From an uncultured Candidatus Saccharibacteria bacterium (GTDB taxonomy: Bacteria; Patescibacteriota; Saccharimonadia; Saccharimonadales; Saccharimonadaceae), in assembly GCA_938033695.1 (NCBI GenBank), contig CALHKE010000019.1:82691-146690 (forward strand): a stretch of 64,000 bases of DNA. Direction: 5' to 3'. Position numbers and translations under genes: made by a program. The notes under the pieces were generated by a model. It made no database searches. It was not told the DNA's origin and worked only from the letters and a program-made list of their open reading frames with translations. Positions 40,621-49,221 of the stretch are shown piece by piece; the stretch's first letter is position 1; every line of letters starts with the position of its first letter.

Positions 40621-42945
40621 ATGCAAACAAATAATCAAAATTCAAATTCACCTATTAATCCTAAACTCGGTAGTAGTGTCACTAATGCCATTAAAAATGC
40701 CGAAGCTGGCGAACTGCCGGCTCTTGATGATATCAGTAATATTGCTAACCGGGTGGTCGAAAAAATCAAAGCCAGTGAAAATATTTTGATTGCGCTTTCC
40801 AAAAATCCGAATATCGATGAAATTTCCGCCGCGCTCGGTCTTGCCATGATTCTTGACACTATGCGTAAGCATGTTACGGCGATCTTTTCCGGCCAGGTGC
40901 CAAATGTTTTGCAATTTTTGAAACCAGAAGAAACTTTTGAAAAAACCACCAATAGTTTGCAGGATTTTATTATTGCTCTCAGTAAGGATAAAGTTGATCA
41001 TATTAGCTATAAAATCGAAGGTGATTTCGTTAAAGTCTATGTTACGCCGTACAAGGCTACCATTGGCCAATCCGACCTCAGTATGTCTCATGGTGACTAC
41101 AATGTCGACCTAGTTATTTGTTTTAATGTCATTTCTGGTGATGAAATTGACCCAGCGCTTTCCGAATATGGTCGCATTATGCACGATGCCACTGCGATTA
41201 ATCTTACTGTCGATACTCCGGGTCGTTTTGCTGAACTCGAATGGCAGGACTCTAATGTTTCCTCTATCTCTGAAATGATTGTGGGTCTGGCCGATAGACT
41301 TGGGTTAGCCAGCTTTAGTGAGCAGGTTGCAACCGCTCTCTTAACTGGTATCGTCGCTTCTACGGATCATTTTTCTAATCCACGTACTTCATCAAATACT
41401 ATGTCGATCGCCTCGAAATTGATGTCCTTTGGTGCCAACCAGCAATTAATTTCTTCTCAAATTATGGAGAAAATAAAAACTCCAGACGAGGCGCAAGCTC
41501 CAGTCACCCCTGCTGCTGCTGAAGCTCCAGCCGCGTCAAATCCTGCGAGCGCCGAATCTCAAGTTGCTGAAGCTCCAGTTGCGCCAAACCCTCCGGTTGC
41601 TCCCGCCGCTCCTACTATGCCTGCCACTTCTGTTGCCCCTGTCATCCCATCCGCTCCTGCCGACTTGGTTACGCCTGCTGCTCCAGCACCTGTAATGTCC
41701 ACCCCACTTTCGGAAAACACTCTTGATTATATTGAAATTGAACCAAATCCTAATCAAACACTTGATGGTCAACCTCTTGAGTTTCAATCAAATCCGGCTG
41801 CTCAATCCTTTGAATCTCAAATTTCTCCAACACCTCAGGCAATCGAGTCTCAGTCGGCTCCAATCCCTCAATCTCTTGAACCTCAGCAAGCTCCAGCTTA
41901 TCAAGCTCCGATCAATCCTGCCGCCGCCGCGGCCTCGGCCGTGATGGAAGATAATTTCATCCAAAACCCTGAACCTAGTTTACCTCAGCCAAACTACACT
42001 AATGAAACGCCAAATTATCAGGCGCCAGTCATGCCGACTCCCCCACTTAATTTTGCACAAAACCTTGCTACATCAGCCCCATTCGCTGCACCGGCTCCAC
42101 TTGCTACGTCAGTCCCACTTACTCAAACAGCTCCACTTGCTCAGTCAACTCCACTTGTTACACCAATTCCACAAGAGCAACCGATGCAATATTCGGCTCC
42201 AGTCCAGCCAGCCCAGCAGATCCAGCAAGTTCAGCCAGTCCAACCGATTCAGCCAACCCAGTACGTTCAACCAACGCAGTATCCTGAACCAGCCTCTCCT
42301 GTTCAGCCGATGCAATTTACTGCTCCAGTCTCTCAAGCTCAATCCATGCCATATGTCGAACCAATGCAGCCTACGCCAATGGCCGCTCCATCAGAGCCAG
42401 TTCAATTTACGCAACCAGTACAGCCTATGGCGCCAGTACCACCAGTACAACCAATGGAACCGATGCAGTCAATGCCTCCAGTTCCACCAGCTCCAATGAT
42501 TTTTGATGCTGCTTCTATGCCAAATCAACCGCTGACTAACGACCAAGCATTTGTTAATTCAGCACCAGTCGACTTAATGCCACCGATGCCACCAATGCCA
42601 CCAGAGGCCCCATTGACTCCAGATGTTGATTTCTTCGCTCAGGCTGCTGCTGCCACTGAGGCTGCCCAGTTAAATCAGTCCCCAATTAACTCAGTAGCTT
42701 CCAGCCCGATTCCTGCCGACTTAGATCCAGTATCGACTCCGACCCCAGCTCCAGTAGAGGCTCCAGCCGAACCACCACTCCGTACTTTTGCTTCAGACTC
42801 GCCACTGATTTCTCAGCCAGTCGATACGACCGCTCCAGCCGCCGCTCCAATCGCTGAACCAGCTGCGATTTTCTCACCAGAAGAGCCAGCCGAACCAGCA
42901 CCAGCTAAGATTGACCCAACCGCCTTTCATATTCCAGGAATGTAA
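40621..42945 (+). CDS. DHH-phosphoesterase-like protein with degenerate active site and long Pro/Gln-rich tail
   Basis: A 774-residue protein. Residues about 30-290 have the layout of the DHH/NrnA-like fold: SENILIALSKNPNIDEISAALGLAMIL stands where HxNPDGDxxGSxxAL is expected, SEYGRIMHDATAINL where the DHH box should be, and ATALLTGIVASTDHFSNPRTSSNT as in DHHA-type proteins. The catalytic His/Asp residues are mostly replaced, so hydrolytic activity is doubtful. Residues about 300-774 are a disordered Pro/Ala/Gln-rich tail with many QPxQP-type repeats. truB follows 2 nt downstream; in many bacteria NrnA-like genes also lie beside truB, which supports the fold assignment. It may act as a scaffold. 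Confidence 0.75.
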   Translation: MQTNNQNSNSPINPKLGSSVTNAIKNAEAGELPALDDISNIANRVVEKIKASENILIALSKNPNIDEISAALGLAMILDTMRKHVTAIFSGQVPNVLQFLKPEETFEKTTNSLQDFIIALSKDKVDHISYKIEGDFVKVYVTPYKATIGQSDLSMSHGDYNVDLVICFNVISGDEIDPALSEYGRIMHDATAINLTVDTPGRFAELEWQDSNVSSISEMIVGLADRLGLASFSEQVATALLTGIVASTDHFSNPRTSSNTMSIASKLMSFGANQQLISSQIMEKIKTPDEAQAPVTPAAAEAPAASNPASAESQVAEAPVAPNPPVAPAAPTMPATSVAPVIPSAPADLVTPAAPAPVMSTPLSENTLDYIEIEPNPNQTLDGQPLEFQSNPAAQSFESQISPTPQAIESQSAPIPQSLEPQQAPAYQAPINPAAAAASAVMEDNFIQNPEPSLPQPNYTNETPNYQAPVMPTPPLNFAQNLATSAPFAAPAPLATSVPLTQTAPLAQSTPLVTPIPQEQPMQYSAPVQPAQQIQQVQPVQPIQPTQYVQPTQYPEPASPVQPMQFTAPVSQAQSMPYVEPMQPTPMAAPSEPVQFTQPVQPMAPVPPVQPMEPMQSMPPVPPAPMIFDAASMPNQPLTNDQAFVNSAPVDLMPPMPPMPPEAPLTPDVDFFAQAAAATEAAQLNQSPINSVASSPIPADLDPVSTPTPAPVEAPAEPPLRTFASDSPLISQPVDTTAPAAAPIAEPAAIFSPEEPAEPAPAKIDPTAFHIPGM

Positions 42946-42947
42946 AA

Positions 42948-43688
42948 ATGAACTCAGAACCAAACTTACCTCAGACCAATTCTCATACCGAAAATCCAGA
43001 ATCAATCATTAATCTCGATCCGCGTCAAAATCCGGATATATTATTAATCGACAAACCGGATCAGATGACTTCCTTTGGCGTGGTTGCTCGGATTCGTCGA
43101 AAGCTTAGTGAGCAGGAGGGGAAGAAGGTAAAAGTCGGTCACACTGGTACTCTTGATCCTTTCGCCACCGGGCTCCTAATTATTTTGACTCATAAGGCTA
43201 CTAAGCTTTCGGACACTTTTTTGAAGCTTGATAAATGGTATGAGGCCACTATCGAGCTTGGCAAATCCAGCACTACGGGTGATCCTGAGGGTGAGATTAC
43301 TACTTATGAGGTGACGAGAATTCCGACTAGAGAAGAAGTTGAAGCAGTCTGCCGAAATTTCATTGGTCAAATTATTCAGACTCTCCCTGCCTTTTCCGCC
43401 ATTAAAATTAACGGTAAGCGCGCCTATCAATTAGCTCGCGAAGGGAAGCAAGTTGAAATGCCTTCCCGCCAGGTTGAAATCTATGCTCTAGAAATTCTCG
43501 ACTATCAATATCCTACACTTAAAATTCGCACTCACGTCTCTTCTGGCACCTATATTCGCACCCTGGGCGAGGATATAGGAAAATCACTCGGCACTTCTGC
43601 CTACCTTACGGCGCTTCGACGTATTCAAGTCGGCCCATATAAAATCGAGGACGCGGTCACCTTAGATAATTTTATGACAGAAAATTGA
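42948..43688 (+). CDS. truB: tRNA pseudouridine-55 synthase
   Basis: Converts U55 of the T loop of tRNAs to pseudouridine. The 246-residue protein has an N-terminal extension of about 27 residues, then ILLIDKPDQMTSFGVV, KVGHTGTLDPFATGLLII with the catalytic Asp, KWYEATIELGKSSTTGDPEG, QTLPAFSAIKINGKRAYQLAREG and the HVSSGTYIRTLGEDIG segment. The C-terminal PUA-like extension of longer TruB forms is absent. It starts 2 nt after the DHH-like gene and precedes rpsO, so the order resembles the common truB-rpsO-pnp arrangement. Confidence 0.95.
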   Translation: MNSEPNLPQTNSHTENPESIINLDPRQNPDILLIDKPDQMTSFGVVARIRRKLSEQEGKKVKVGHTGTLDPFATGLLIILTHKATKLSDTFLKLDKWYEATIELGKSSTTGDPEGEITTYEVTRIPTREEVEAVCRNFIGQIIQTLPAFSAIKINGKRAYQLAREGKQVEMPSRQVEIYALEILDYQYPTLKIRTHVSSGTYIRTLGEDIGKSLGTSAYLTALRRIQVGPYKIEDAVTLDNFMTEN

Positions 43689-43708
43689 GAAAAATAAATC
43701 CAACCTCT

Positions 43709-43737
43709 TGAAATTCCTGCTCTCTTATGTTAAGATA
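43709..43737 (+). promoter_or_regulatory. Promoter of rpsO
   Basis: TTGAAA (43709-43714), 17-nt spacer, TAAGAT (43732-43737). The ATG is 8 nt further on, so the mRNA is essentially leaderless. Confidence 0.7.
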
Positions 43738-43745
43738 GCACCAAT

Positions 43746-44012
43746 ATGATTACAAAAGAGAACAAAGCTAAGGCCATTCAAGCCACTGCTCGCAATGCAA
43801 AAGATGTGGGTTCTCCAGAGGTGCAAGTTTCTATCTTGACTGAGCGTATCAAAGAAGTGACTGAGCACGTAAAGGTGAATAAGCACGACTTTATGGCTCG
43901 TCGCGGACTCATGCAAATGGTAGGTCGCCGCAAACGTCTATTGAAGTACCTCGAGAAAACTGATTTTGAGCTTTACAAGTCAACAGTTGCCAAACTCGGT
44001 CTACGTAAATAA
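43746..44012 (+). CDS. rpsO: Ribosomal protein uS15
   Basis: The 88-residue primary 16S rRNA-binding protein. Contains DVGSPEVQVSILTERIKEVTEHVK, HDFMARRGLMQMVGRRKRLLKYL and a Lys-Leu-Gly-Leu-Arg-Lys end, all typical of S15; length is standard. In E. coli S15 represses its own translation through a structured leader; here almost no leader exists, so that control is unlikely in the same form. Confidence 0.97.
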   Translation: MITKENKAKAIQATARNAKDVGSPEVQVSILTERIKEVTEHVKVNKHDFMARRGLMQMVGRRKRLLKYLEKTDFELYKSTVAKLGLRK

Positions 44013-44014
44013 TT

Positions 44015-44040
44015 AATACCCCCCCTCGGGGGTATTTTTT
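44015..44040 (+). terminator. Terminator after rpsO
   Basis: AATACCCCC/GGGGGTATT stem with T-run. Confidence 0.88.
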
Positions 44041-44071
44041 GTGTCTAAGAATCCATCAAAATCAAGCCAAG

Positions 44072-44101
44072 AAAAAGAGGAGAACTTCTAAAGCTCTCCT
44101 C
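44072..44101 (-). terminator. Terminator of the antisense gene at 44178-45065
   Basis: On the minus strand GAGGAGA/TCTCCTC stem followed by TTTTT. Confidence 0.8.
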
Positions 44102-44177
44102 GAATAAAATTAAAGGTGTGTAGTTACAAAATCTCATGTGTTCAGAAAAATCATTTTGTTTAGAAACATAGATAATT

Positions 44178-45065
44178 TTAGAAATTAATCTGGCCGGATT
44201 TCTCCAGCTCTTCCAGAATCTCATTTTCGTTATGTTTGTAGGTGTTGTATGCCACAAATTTAATGTCTTTTCTTCCGGTGGATTTAATGTATTCCGCCAG
44301 AAGCTTTCTAGCACAGTGTAGCGATGCATCGCATACTATCTTTTCGATTTCTTCCGTTGTCGGGCGTACGGTTTTACGTACAAGCCGTTCAGCTCGATGG
44401 TTAGGGGACATCTGTCTAAGTTCCTTAATGAACTCATCAAGTTCAGATGGTGCCACGTAGGTCATCTTAACCTTGCTGGAATCATTTTGACTCTCGAAGA
44501 GATTCACCTGTTTATCTCTTTTGGTTAACTGTTGATATAAGTAACCAGAACCATTATTTAATACCGGCTCATCGTAGAGATTATTCAGCTGAAAACAGAT
44601 TTTAGTGTACCACTGCCCATTATATTTGAAGGGGTAGTGAATTATCGCAATATCGACATTCTTGTCGAGTCTGACTTGCTTCTTATAAGGAAGCCAAAAA
44701 TCTTCTACAAAAGGCGTCACCTCTACTTTACCACACGGCACGCCATTCTTGTCGAGTCTCATGCGTTTTTCCTCTGGTAATTTACCTTTAATGATGGCGA
44801 TTGGGTAAGAAATTTTTGCCGCATCGATTGGATCGTAGTTCGGCTCAATTTCCTTGGATAGCTGCTCTTCAATGTAAACTTCTCTGTGATCGACATTAGT
44901 CCAGGATTTTCGCTGATGCTTGTTTTTGAATTTTGCGTTCCCATGATTATTGGGTAGCTTCTTTTTTGAAACTACCAATTTCCATTCGTTAGCTGGGTTA
45001 TTCCGGCTACTTTCGCTGGAGTCATCAAAATTCATCTCACGTGCTTCGCTATTGTTGTTATTCAT
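44178..45065 (-). CDS. Unknown cytosolic protein inserted between rpsO and pnp
   Basis: A 295-residue protein without signal peptide or spans. The first 70 residues are Asn/Ser/Lys-rich and probably disordered; the middle contains IDAAKISYPIAIIKGKLP, DVAIIHYPFKYNGQWYTKI-like strands; and the end is helical (LHCARKLLAEYIKSTGRKDIK). The ATG at 45065 follows AAAGGAG; an upstream in-frame ATG at 45122 lies before the predicted transcript start region and is not favoured. It has its own promoter (TTGCAT-17-TACAAT) and terminator and is antisense to its core-gene neighbours, which suggests an accessory insertion. No family is recognised. Confidence 0.7.
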   Translation of the reverse strand: MNNNNSEAREMNFDDSSESSRNNPANEWKLVVSKKKLPNNHGNAKFKNKHQRKSWTNVDHREVYIEEQLSKEIEPNYDPIDAAKISYPIAIIKGKLPEEKRMRLDKNGVPCGKVEVTPFVEDFWLPYKKQVRLDKNVDIAIIHYPFKYNGQWYTKICFQLNNLYDEPVLNNGSGYLYQQLTKRDKQVNLFESQNDSSKVKMTYVAPSELDEFIKELRQMSPNHRAERLVRKTVRPTTEEIEKIVCDASLHCARKLLAEYIKSTGRKDIKFVAYNTYKHNENEILEELEKSGQINF

Positions 45066-45133
45066 ATAACCACTCCTTTTCAAGGTGCTTTCATTGGCGC
45101 TGTAAATACATACAGGCCGCAAGTAACAACTCT

Positions 45134-45162
45134 ATTGTAACATAAACGACATAAAAATGCAA
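45134..45162 (-). promoter_or_regulatory. Promoter of the 44178-45065 gene
   Basis: On the minus strand TTGCAT (45162-45157), 17-nt spacer, TACAAT (45139-45134). Leader of about 60 nt. Confidence 0.65.
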
Positions 45163-45212
45163 ATTTCACCTCTATTAGGCCGCTGAAGCACCCTAAAACT
45201 CGCCATTTGTGC

Positions 45213-45218
45213 TATAAT
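45213..45218 (+). promoter_or_regulatory. Extended -10 promoter of pnp
   Basis: TGCTATAAT gives an extended -10; predicted start near 45225, leader about 78 nt. Confidence 0.65.
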
Positions 45219-45233
45219 GGAATAGTTATAAGC

Positions 45234-45290
45234 GGGAAGACGGCGGATAAGTTTTCTGAAACCTTCAAAGCACTTATCTGGTGTTTTCCC
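45234..45290 (+). promoter_or_regulatory. Long leader hairpin of pnp
   Basis: Bases 45234-45252 can pair with 45272-45290 in 18 of 19 positions (including G-T pairs), with a 19-nt loop. The AAAGGA ribosome-binding site starts 2 nt after the stem and the ATG is at 45303. E. coli pnp carries a comparable leader duplex cut by RNase III and then removed by PNPase, giving autoregulation; the similarity here is in architecture only. Confidence 0.7.
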
Positions 45291-45302
45291 AGAAAGGAAA
45301 AT

Positions 45303-47468
45303 ATGGATATTATCAACCCTACTGGCAAGCAGACCTTTAGCTTGTCGAGAGATTTTTGTGGTAAGAAGCTCACGATTGAAGTTAATCGCGTCGGTTTTCG
45401 CACTACCAGCTCGGTTCTTGTTACCTATGGTGATACCGTGGTGCTCGGCTCCGTGGTTGTCAGTGAAAAACCGGTGGTGCAAGATTTTTTCCCGCTCTCT
45501 ATCGATTACGAAGAAAAGTTCTATGCCTCAGGTAAAATCTCTAGTTCAAAGTTTATTAAGCGTGAAGGTAAGCCAGCTGACGAGGCCATTCTGGTCGGAC
45601 GTCTAATCGATCGCCCGATTCGCCCACTCTTCCCGAAAGGCTATCGCCAAGAAGTTCAGGTGGTCACTACCGTACTTTCGATGGATCCAAATTTCCGTCC
45701 AGATATGGTCGCCATGATTGCTGCTTCCTCTGCTCTTTTGAATGCTGGCGTACCTTTTGACGGACCAATTGCCGGTGTGCGTATCGGTCGTGTGAACGGT
45801 GAATTTAAGGCCTTCTTGAGTCCTGAAGAACGCGAAGCTTCTGATCTCGACCTCGTGGTTGCCGTGAAGGACGATAAGGTGATGATGGTGGAAGCTGGGG
45901 CGAATGAAGTTTCCGAATTAGTCATTATCGATGCAATGCGTTGGGCTGTTGAGATGGTTCAGCCAGCTCTCGAGCTTCAAAAAGCCTTGAAGGCCGAACT
46001 AAATGTTATCGAAAAACCATTCGAATTGGCCTTGCCAGATCAAGCTATTCAGGAAAAAGTTGATGCTTGGACTAAGATCCACTTCGTCGGTGAAGATGGT
46101 AAACTTGGCACCAAAATTCGTGGTAATGTGCTCGATCGTAGGCGCGCCGCCGATGAACTCCGTGCTGAGATGGATGCCGAATTTGCGCTCGAACTTGGTC
46201 AAGGTGAAGCCGATGAAGAAAAAATTGCTGACTATGTTGCCAATCTTCAGTCTGCCTATCACGACGCCTTTGAGCTTGCGATTCATCACGAAGTCCGCCG
46301 CGCCATCGTCGAAGAATCCGTTCGCCCAGACGGTCGTAAATTGGATGAAGTTCGTCCACTCAGTTCGCAGGTTGGTATTTTGCCACGCGTGCACGGTTCC
46401 TCTCTCTTTACTCGTGGACTTACCCAGGCCATGAATATTGTCACTCTCGCTCCACTTTCCTACTCTCAGCTTGTCGATACCATGGAAGTTACCGATGGTA
46501 CTCGTCGCTACATGCATCACTATAATGCACCAAGCTACACGGTTGGTGAAACTGGTCGTATCGGTGCTCCAGGTCGTCGTGAAATCGGCCACGGTTATCT
46601 TGCCGAACGCGCACTTATCCCAGTGCTTCCAGATAAGGAAGAATTCCCATATGCGATTCGTTCTGTTACTGAAATCATGTCTCAAAACGGTTCCACCTCA
46701 ATGGCCGCTACCTGTTCTTCCTGTCTAGCTCTCATGGATGCTGGTGTGCCAATCAAGCGCCCAGTCTCCGGTGTAGCTATGGGTTTGATGCTCGACGGTG
46801 AAACTCCACACGTTCTTACCGATCTTATGGATGCCGAAGACTTTGCTGGTGATATGGATTTTAAGGTCACTGGTACCGAGAATGGTATTACTGCTCTTCA
46901 GATGGATATGAAAGTCCACGGTCTGCCAGTTTCGATTCTCGAGCAGGCGATTAGCCAATCTCATACTGGCCGTATGTTTATCTTAGAGCATTTGAAATCT
47001 ATTCTTTCTGCGCCACGTGCTAAACTTTCTGACTACGCGCCACGTATTGAAAAATTAATGGTCAAGCAAGACAAAATCGGCGCCGTCATCGGTAAGGGGG
47101 GGGAAATGATTAACAAAATTACCTCTGAAACTGGTGCCCAGGTCGACATTGACGATTCTGGTCTCATTACGGTTTCTGGTACGGATGCTGCCAAAATTGA
47201 ACGTGCCGTCGAATGGATCAAGTCTCTCGTCGAGGAACCAGAAGTTGGCAAGATTTATACTGGTAAGGTAGTAAATATTAAAGATTTCGGTGCCTTCGTT
47301 AATATCATGCCAGGCATCGATGGGATGCTGCATATCTCACAGATTTCCGACAAGCGCGTCGAAAAAGTCGAAGATGTCTTGAAGCTAGGTGACGAGGTAA
47401 AAGTTCGCCTCGAAGCTATCGACGACAAGGGCCGTCTCTCACTCTCGATGAAGCGTGTCGAACAATAA
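45303..47468 (+). CDS. pnp: Polyribonucleotide nucleotidyltransferase (PNPase)
   Basis: The 721-residue phosphorolytic 3'-5' exoribonuclease. Two RNase PH domains flank a helical domain, followed by KH (DKIGAVIGKGGEMINKI) and S1 (GKIYTGKVVNIKDFGAFVNI) RNA-binding domains. The second core has FTRGLTQAMNIVTL and YAIRSVTEIMSQNGSTSMA with catalytic-site residues. Full length. The start at 45303 is chosen because AAAGGA precedes it; the frame is open upstream to 45207, but that part is the leader hairpin and precedes the promoter. A run of eight G lies in the KH GKGG codons. It lies close to rpsO as usual but separated by an antisense gene. Confidence 0.97.
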   Translation: MDIINPTGKQTFSLSRDFCGKKLTIEVNRVGFRTTSSVLVTYGDTVVLGSVVVSEKPVVQDFFPLSIDYEEKFYASGKISSSKFIKREGKPADEAILVGRLIDRPIRPLFPKGYRQEVQVVTTVLSMDPNFRPDMVAMIAASSALLNAGVPFDGPIAGVRIGRVNGEFKAFLSPEEREASDLDLVVAVKDDKVMMVEAGANEVSELVIIDAMRWAVEMVQPALELQKALKAELNVIEKPFELALPDQAIQEKVDAWTKIHFVGEDGKLGTKIRGNVLDRRRAADELRAEMDAEFALELGQGEADEEKIADYVANLQSAYHDAFELAIHHEVRRAIVEESVRPDGRKLDEVRPLSSQVGILPRVHGSSLFTRGLTQAMNIVTLAPLSYSQLVDTMEVTDGTRRYMHHYNAPSYTVGETGRIGAPGRREIGHGYLAERALIPVLPDKEEFPYAIRSVTEIMSQNGSTSMAATCSSCLALMDAGVPIKRPVSGVAMGLMLDGETPHVLTDLMDAEDFAGDMDFKVTGTENGITALQMDMKVHGLPVSILEQAISQSHTGRMFILEHLKSILSAPRAKLSDYAPRIEKLMVKQDKIGAVIGKGGEMINKITSETGAQVDIDDSGLITVSGTDAAKIERAVEWIKSLVEEPEVGKIYTGKVVNIKDFGAFVNIMPGIDGMLHISQISDKRVEKVEDVLKLGDEVKVRLEAIDDKGRLSLSMKRVEQ

Positions 47469-47480
47469 AGAAAATAAATA

Positions 47481-47512
47481 AAAATAGCGCGGCCTGTCCG
47501 CGTTATTTTTAT
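47481..47512 (+). terminator. Terminator after pnp
   Basis: AAAATAGCGCGG pairs with CCGCGTTATTTT around CCTGT, then T-rich. Confidence 0.85.
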
Positions 47513-47555
47513 TGTTAAGCATGTTCAATTGTTATAAAAATAAAATTACGGCATG

Positions 47556-47584
47556 AAAAAGAGCCATTATTATGGCTCTTTTTG
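47556..47584 (-). terminator. Bidirectional terminator before the paralog gene
   Basis: AAAAAGAGCCAT/ATGGCTCTTTTT stem; serves the minus-strand gene ending at 47591 and could back up pnp. Confidence 0.85.
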
Positions 47585-47590
47585 TCTTTA

Positions 47591-48358
47591 TTAGATTTTT
47601 ACAGTTTCATTCTTATCAGTAACACAGGTAAACGGTGTATTTTGTTCATAAATGGTATTATATGTTAAATCATGAAAAACAGTTTTTTCCTCTTCGGTTA
47701 ATTTGTTACACTCTGGAATCTGAGTCCATGGCTGTAATATTTTCCATTCACCGGAAGGGATGGCTTTATAGAAGGTAGCAGGACCAGCAGAACCAATTCC
47801 AAAAGCCTCATCGAATATCATATAAGATCCATCCTCAGTATTTCCGTCAAAGTGACCTAATTTACTTAATGAGCCACGAGCTACCAGGTATTGGCCATTA
47901 TTTGAGGTTTGGATGTCGGAAATTGAAGCTGTGGTAAAGGTGTATTGATATCTGTGTTTCGTGGCCTCATTGTAATATGGTGTGGTATCCATAGTTTCTT
48001 TTTTTAACTTCTCTTTAAAGATTTCCCAATCTGCCTTAAAAGCCATCGGCTTAACGATCTCTTTTACTGTCACGTTATCCTGCTTCACATCAGTAATCTT
48101 GGTCTGTGTCGCTTCTTCGTACTTTGCGATAGAATCATTTGCAGATTTTACCTTTTCCTTGGATTCCACAAGTTCTTCGTTTAGTTTTTTCGTATCTTTA
48201 TTTTTTGAAGTGTAGACATAGGCTAGTGTAGCCATTGAAGCGATCGTAGTAATAGCAAAACAGATTGCTAGAACTTTTGAGAGGCCTGAGCCACTTTTCA
48301 CTGGGGTTGGTTCGCTGTGAACGTAATTATTGCCTGTATTGAAATTATTTTCTTCCAT
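47591..48358 (-). CDS. Anchored coiled-coil stalk protein, paralog A (variable head)
   Basis: A 255-residue protein, one of three paralogs in the window. A hydrophilic N-terminus of about 25 residues, a hydrophobic span (about 28-48), then a coiled coil starting YTSKNKDTKKLNEELVESKE and ending VKEIVKPM at about residue 107. The remaining 148 residues form a distinct C-terminal domain with the shared pattern S-x-G-x-Y/F, GxW and ECN, and a second Cys near the end (FTCVTDKN), probably a disulfide. The N-terminal part is close to the other paralogs, the C-terminal part much less so. It lies 27 nt downstream of paralog B and is probably co-transcribed. Likely exposed outside the membrane; function unknown. 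Confidence 0.75.
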   Translation of the reverse strand: MEENNFNTGNNYVHSEPTPVKSGSGLSKVLAICFAITTIASMATLAYVYTSKNKDTKKLNEELVESKEKVKSANDSIAKYEEATQTKITDVKQDNVTVKEIVKPMAFKADWEIFKEKLKKETMDTTPYYNEATKHRYQYTFTTASISDIQTSNNGQYLVARGSLSKLGHFDGNTEDGSYMIFDEAFGIGSAGPATFYKAIPSGEWKILQPWTQIPECNKLTEEEKTVFHDLTYNTIYEQNTPFTCVTDKNETVKI

Positions 48359-48385
48359 AATGTATCCTGTATTATTTTTTATATT

Positions 48386-49075
48386 TTATAAATCTACGAA
48401 CTTATCACCTTCACGACAGACAAAGCCATTCGTTTTAGACTGATCTTTTTCTCCATGGAAAATTTCCCTGATTTTTTGTGGCATCATATTACATTCTTCA
48501 GGTGCGTGTCCGCCAAACCCATAGTTCCAAACTCCAGTAGATATATCTTGGTACCAGGCTTCATATGCTCCGCCCATTGATACTTTTTCGATATCCTGAC
48601 CATGTTCATCTTTTTCGGTATAAATACCGGTTGCCTGTATTGCAGCAAAAATGTACTTCCCGCTATTACTTGTCCAGAAATTTCCAGATTTAATAATTGG
48701 AACAGTTCCGCGTTTAGCTTTATATGCATCTAGAAAATTATCAAACTTGAGGTCTACTGCCATCGGCTTCACAATCTCTTTCACCGTGACATTATCCTGC
48801 TTTACGTCAGTGATTTTAGTCTGCGTAGCTTCTTCATACTTTGCGATCGATTCATTCGCGGATTTTACTTTCTCTTTTGATTCCACTAGTTCTTCATTAA
48901 GCTTTTTCGTATCTTTATTCTTTGAAGTATAAACATAAGCTAGTCCACAGCCTAAAGCTAAAGTAGTAATAGCAAAAAATATGGCCATAGCTTTCAATCC
49001 GCCATGACCCTGCGCCTTTGCTTCACTATGTACGGAATTTATCTCCGCATTATTCTCGAAATTAGTATCATTCAT
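48386..49075 (-). CDS. Anchored coiled-coil stalk protein, paralog B (variable head)
   Basis: A 229-residue paralog. The first 105 residues (MNDTNFENN... to VKEIVKPM), comprising the span and coiled-coil stalk, differ from paralog C at only about four positions. The C-terminal 124 residues keep the scaffold (SNSGKYIFAAIQATG, GVWNYGFGGHAPEECN, FVCREGD) but are otherwise divergent. GAGAG precedes the ATG. About 65-90 nt upstream lies a 25-nt box also found before paralog C, presumably the promoter. First gene of a two-gene unit with paralog A. Confidence 0.75.
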   Translation of the reverse strand: MNDTNFENNAEINSVHSEAKAQGHGGLKAMAIFFAITTLALGCGLAYVYTSKNKDTKKLNEELVESKEKVKSANESIAKYEEATQTKITDVKQDNVTVKEIVKPMAVDLKFDNFLDAYKAKRGTVPIIKSGNFWTSNSGKYIFAAIQATGIYTEKDEHGQDIEKVSMGGAYEAWYQDISTGVWNYGFGGHAPEECNMMPQKIREIFHGEKDQSKTNGFVCREGDKFVDL

Positions 49076-49139
49076 GATAACTTTTTCTCTCCTAAAAATT
49101 TATTAATAATAGTGAAATAAAAATTATAAAAAATATAAT

Positions 49140-49164
49140 CCTTTCTAATTATGTTTATATATGA
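49140..49164 (-). promoter_or_regulatory. Shared upstream box of paralog B
   Basis: 24 of 25 positions identical to 52372-52396, which lies in the matching place before paralog C. It contains CATATATAAACATAA on the coding strand and probably the promoter. Confidence 0.6.
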
Positions 49165-49187
49165 GAATGTCAAAAAAAGCAATAAAA

Positions 49188-49215
49188 AACAGGATTATTT
49201 CAGCATAATCCTGTT
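49188..49215 (-). terminator. Terminator of ftsK
   Basis: AACAGGATTAT/ATAATCCTGTT stem with a T-rich tract on the minus-strand side. Confidence 0.8.
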
Positions 49216-49221
49216 GTAATT

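Noticed and set aside
42002..42499. 165-codon plus-strand frame inside the Pro/Gln-rich tail
   Set aside because: Low-complexity His/Gln/Arg/Leu sequence produced by reading the repeat-rich tail in another frame.
45207..45302. N-terminal extension of PNPase
   Set aside because: The in-frame extension begins before the predicted transcription start and encodes the leader hairpin; no homology to the PNPase N-terminus.
45999..46685. Long open frame (228 codons) antisense to pnp
   Set aside because: It overlaps the conserved catalytic domain of PNPase entirely, has Trp/His/Asn-rich unnatural composition and no ribosome-binding site; a shadow of pnp codon bias.
47095..47103. Run of eight G in pnp as a phase-variation site
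   Set aside because: It encodes the conserved KH-domain GKGG loop of a core enzyme, so the run is explained by protein constraint.
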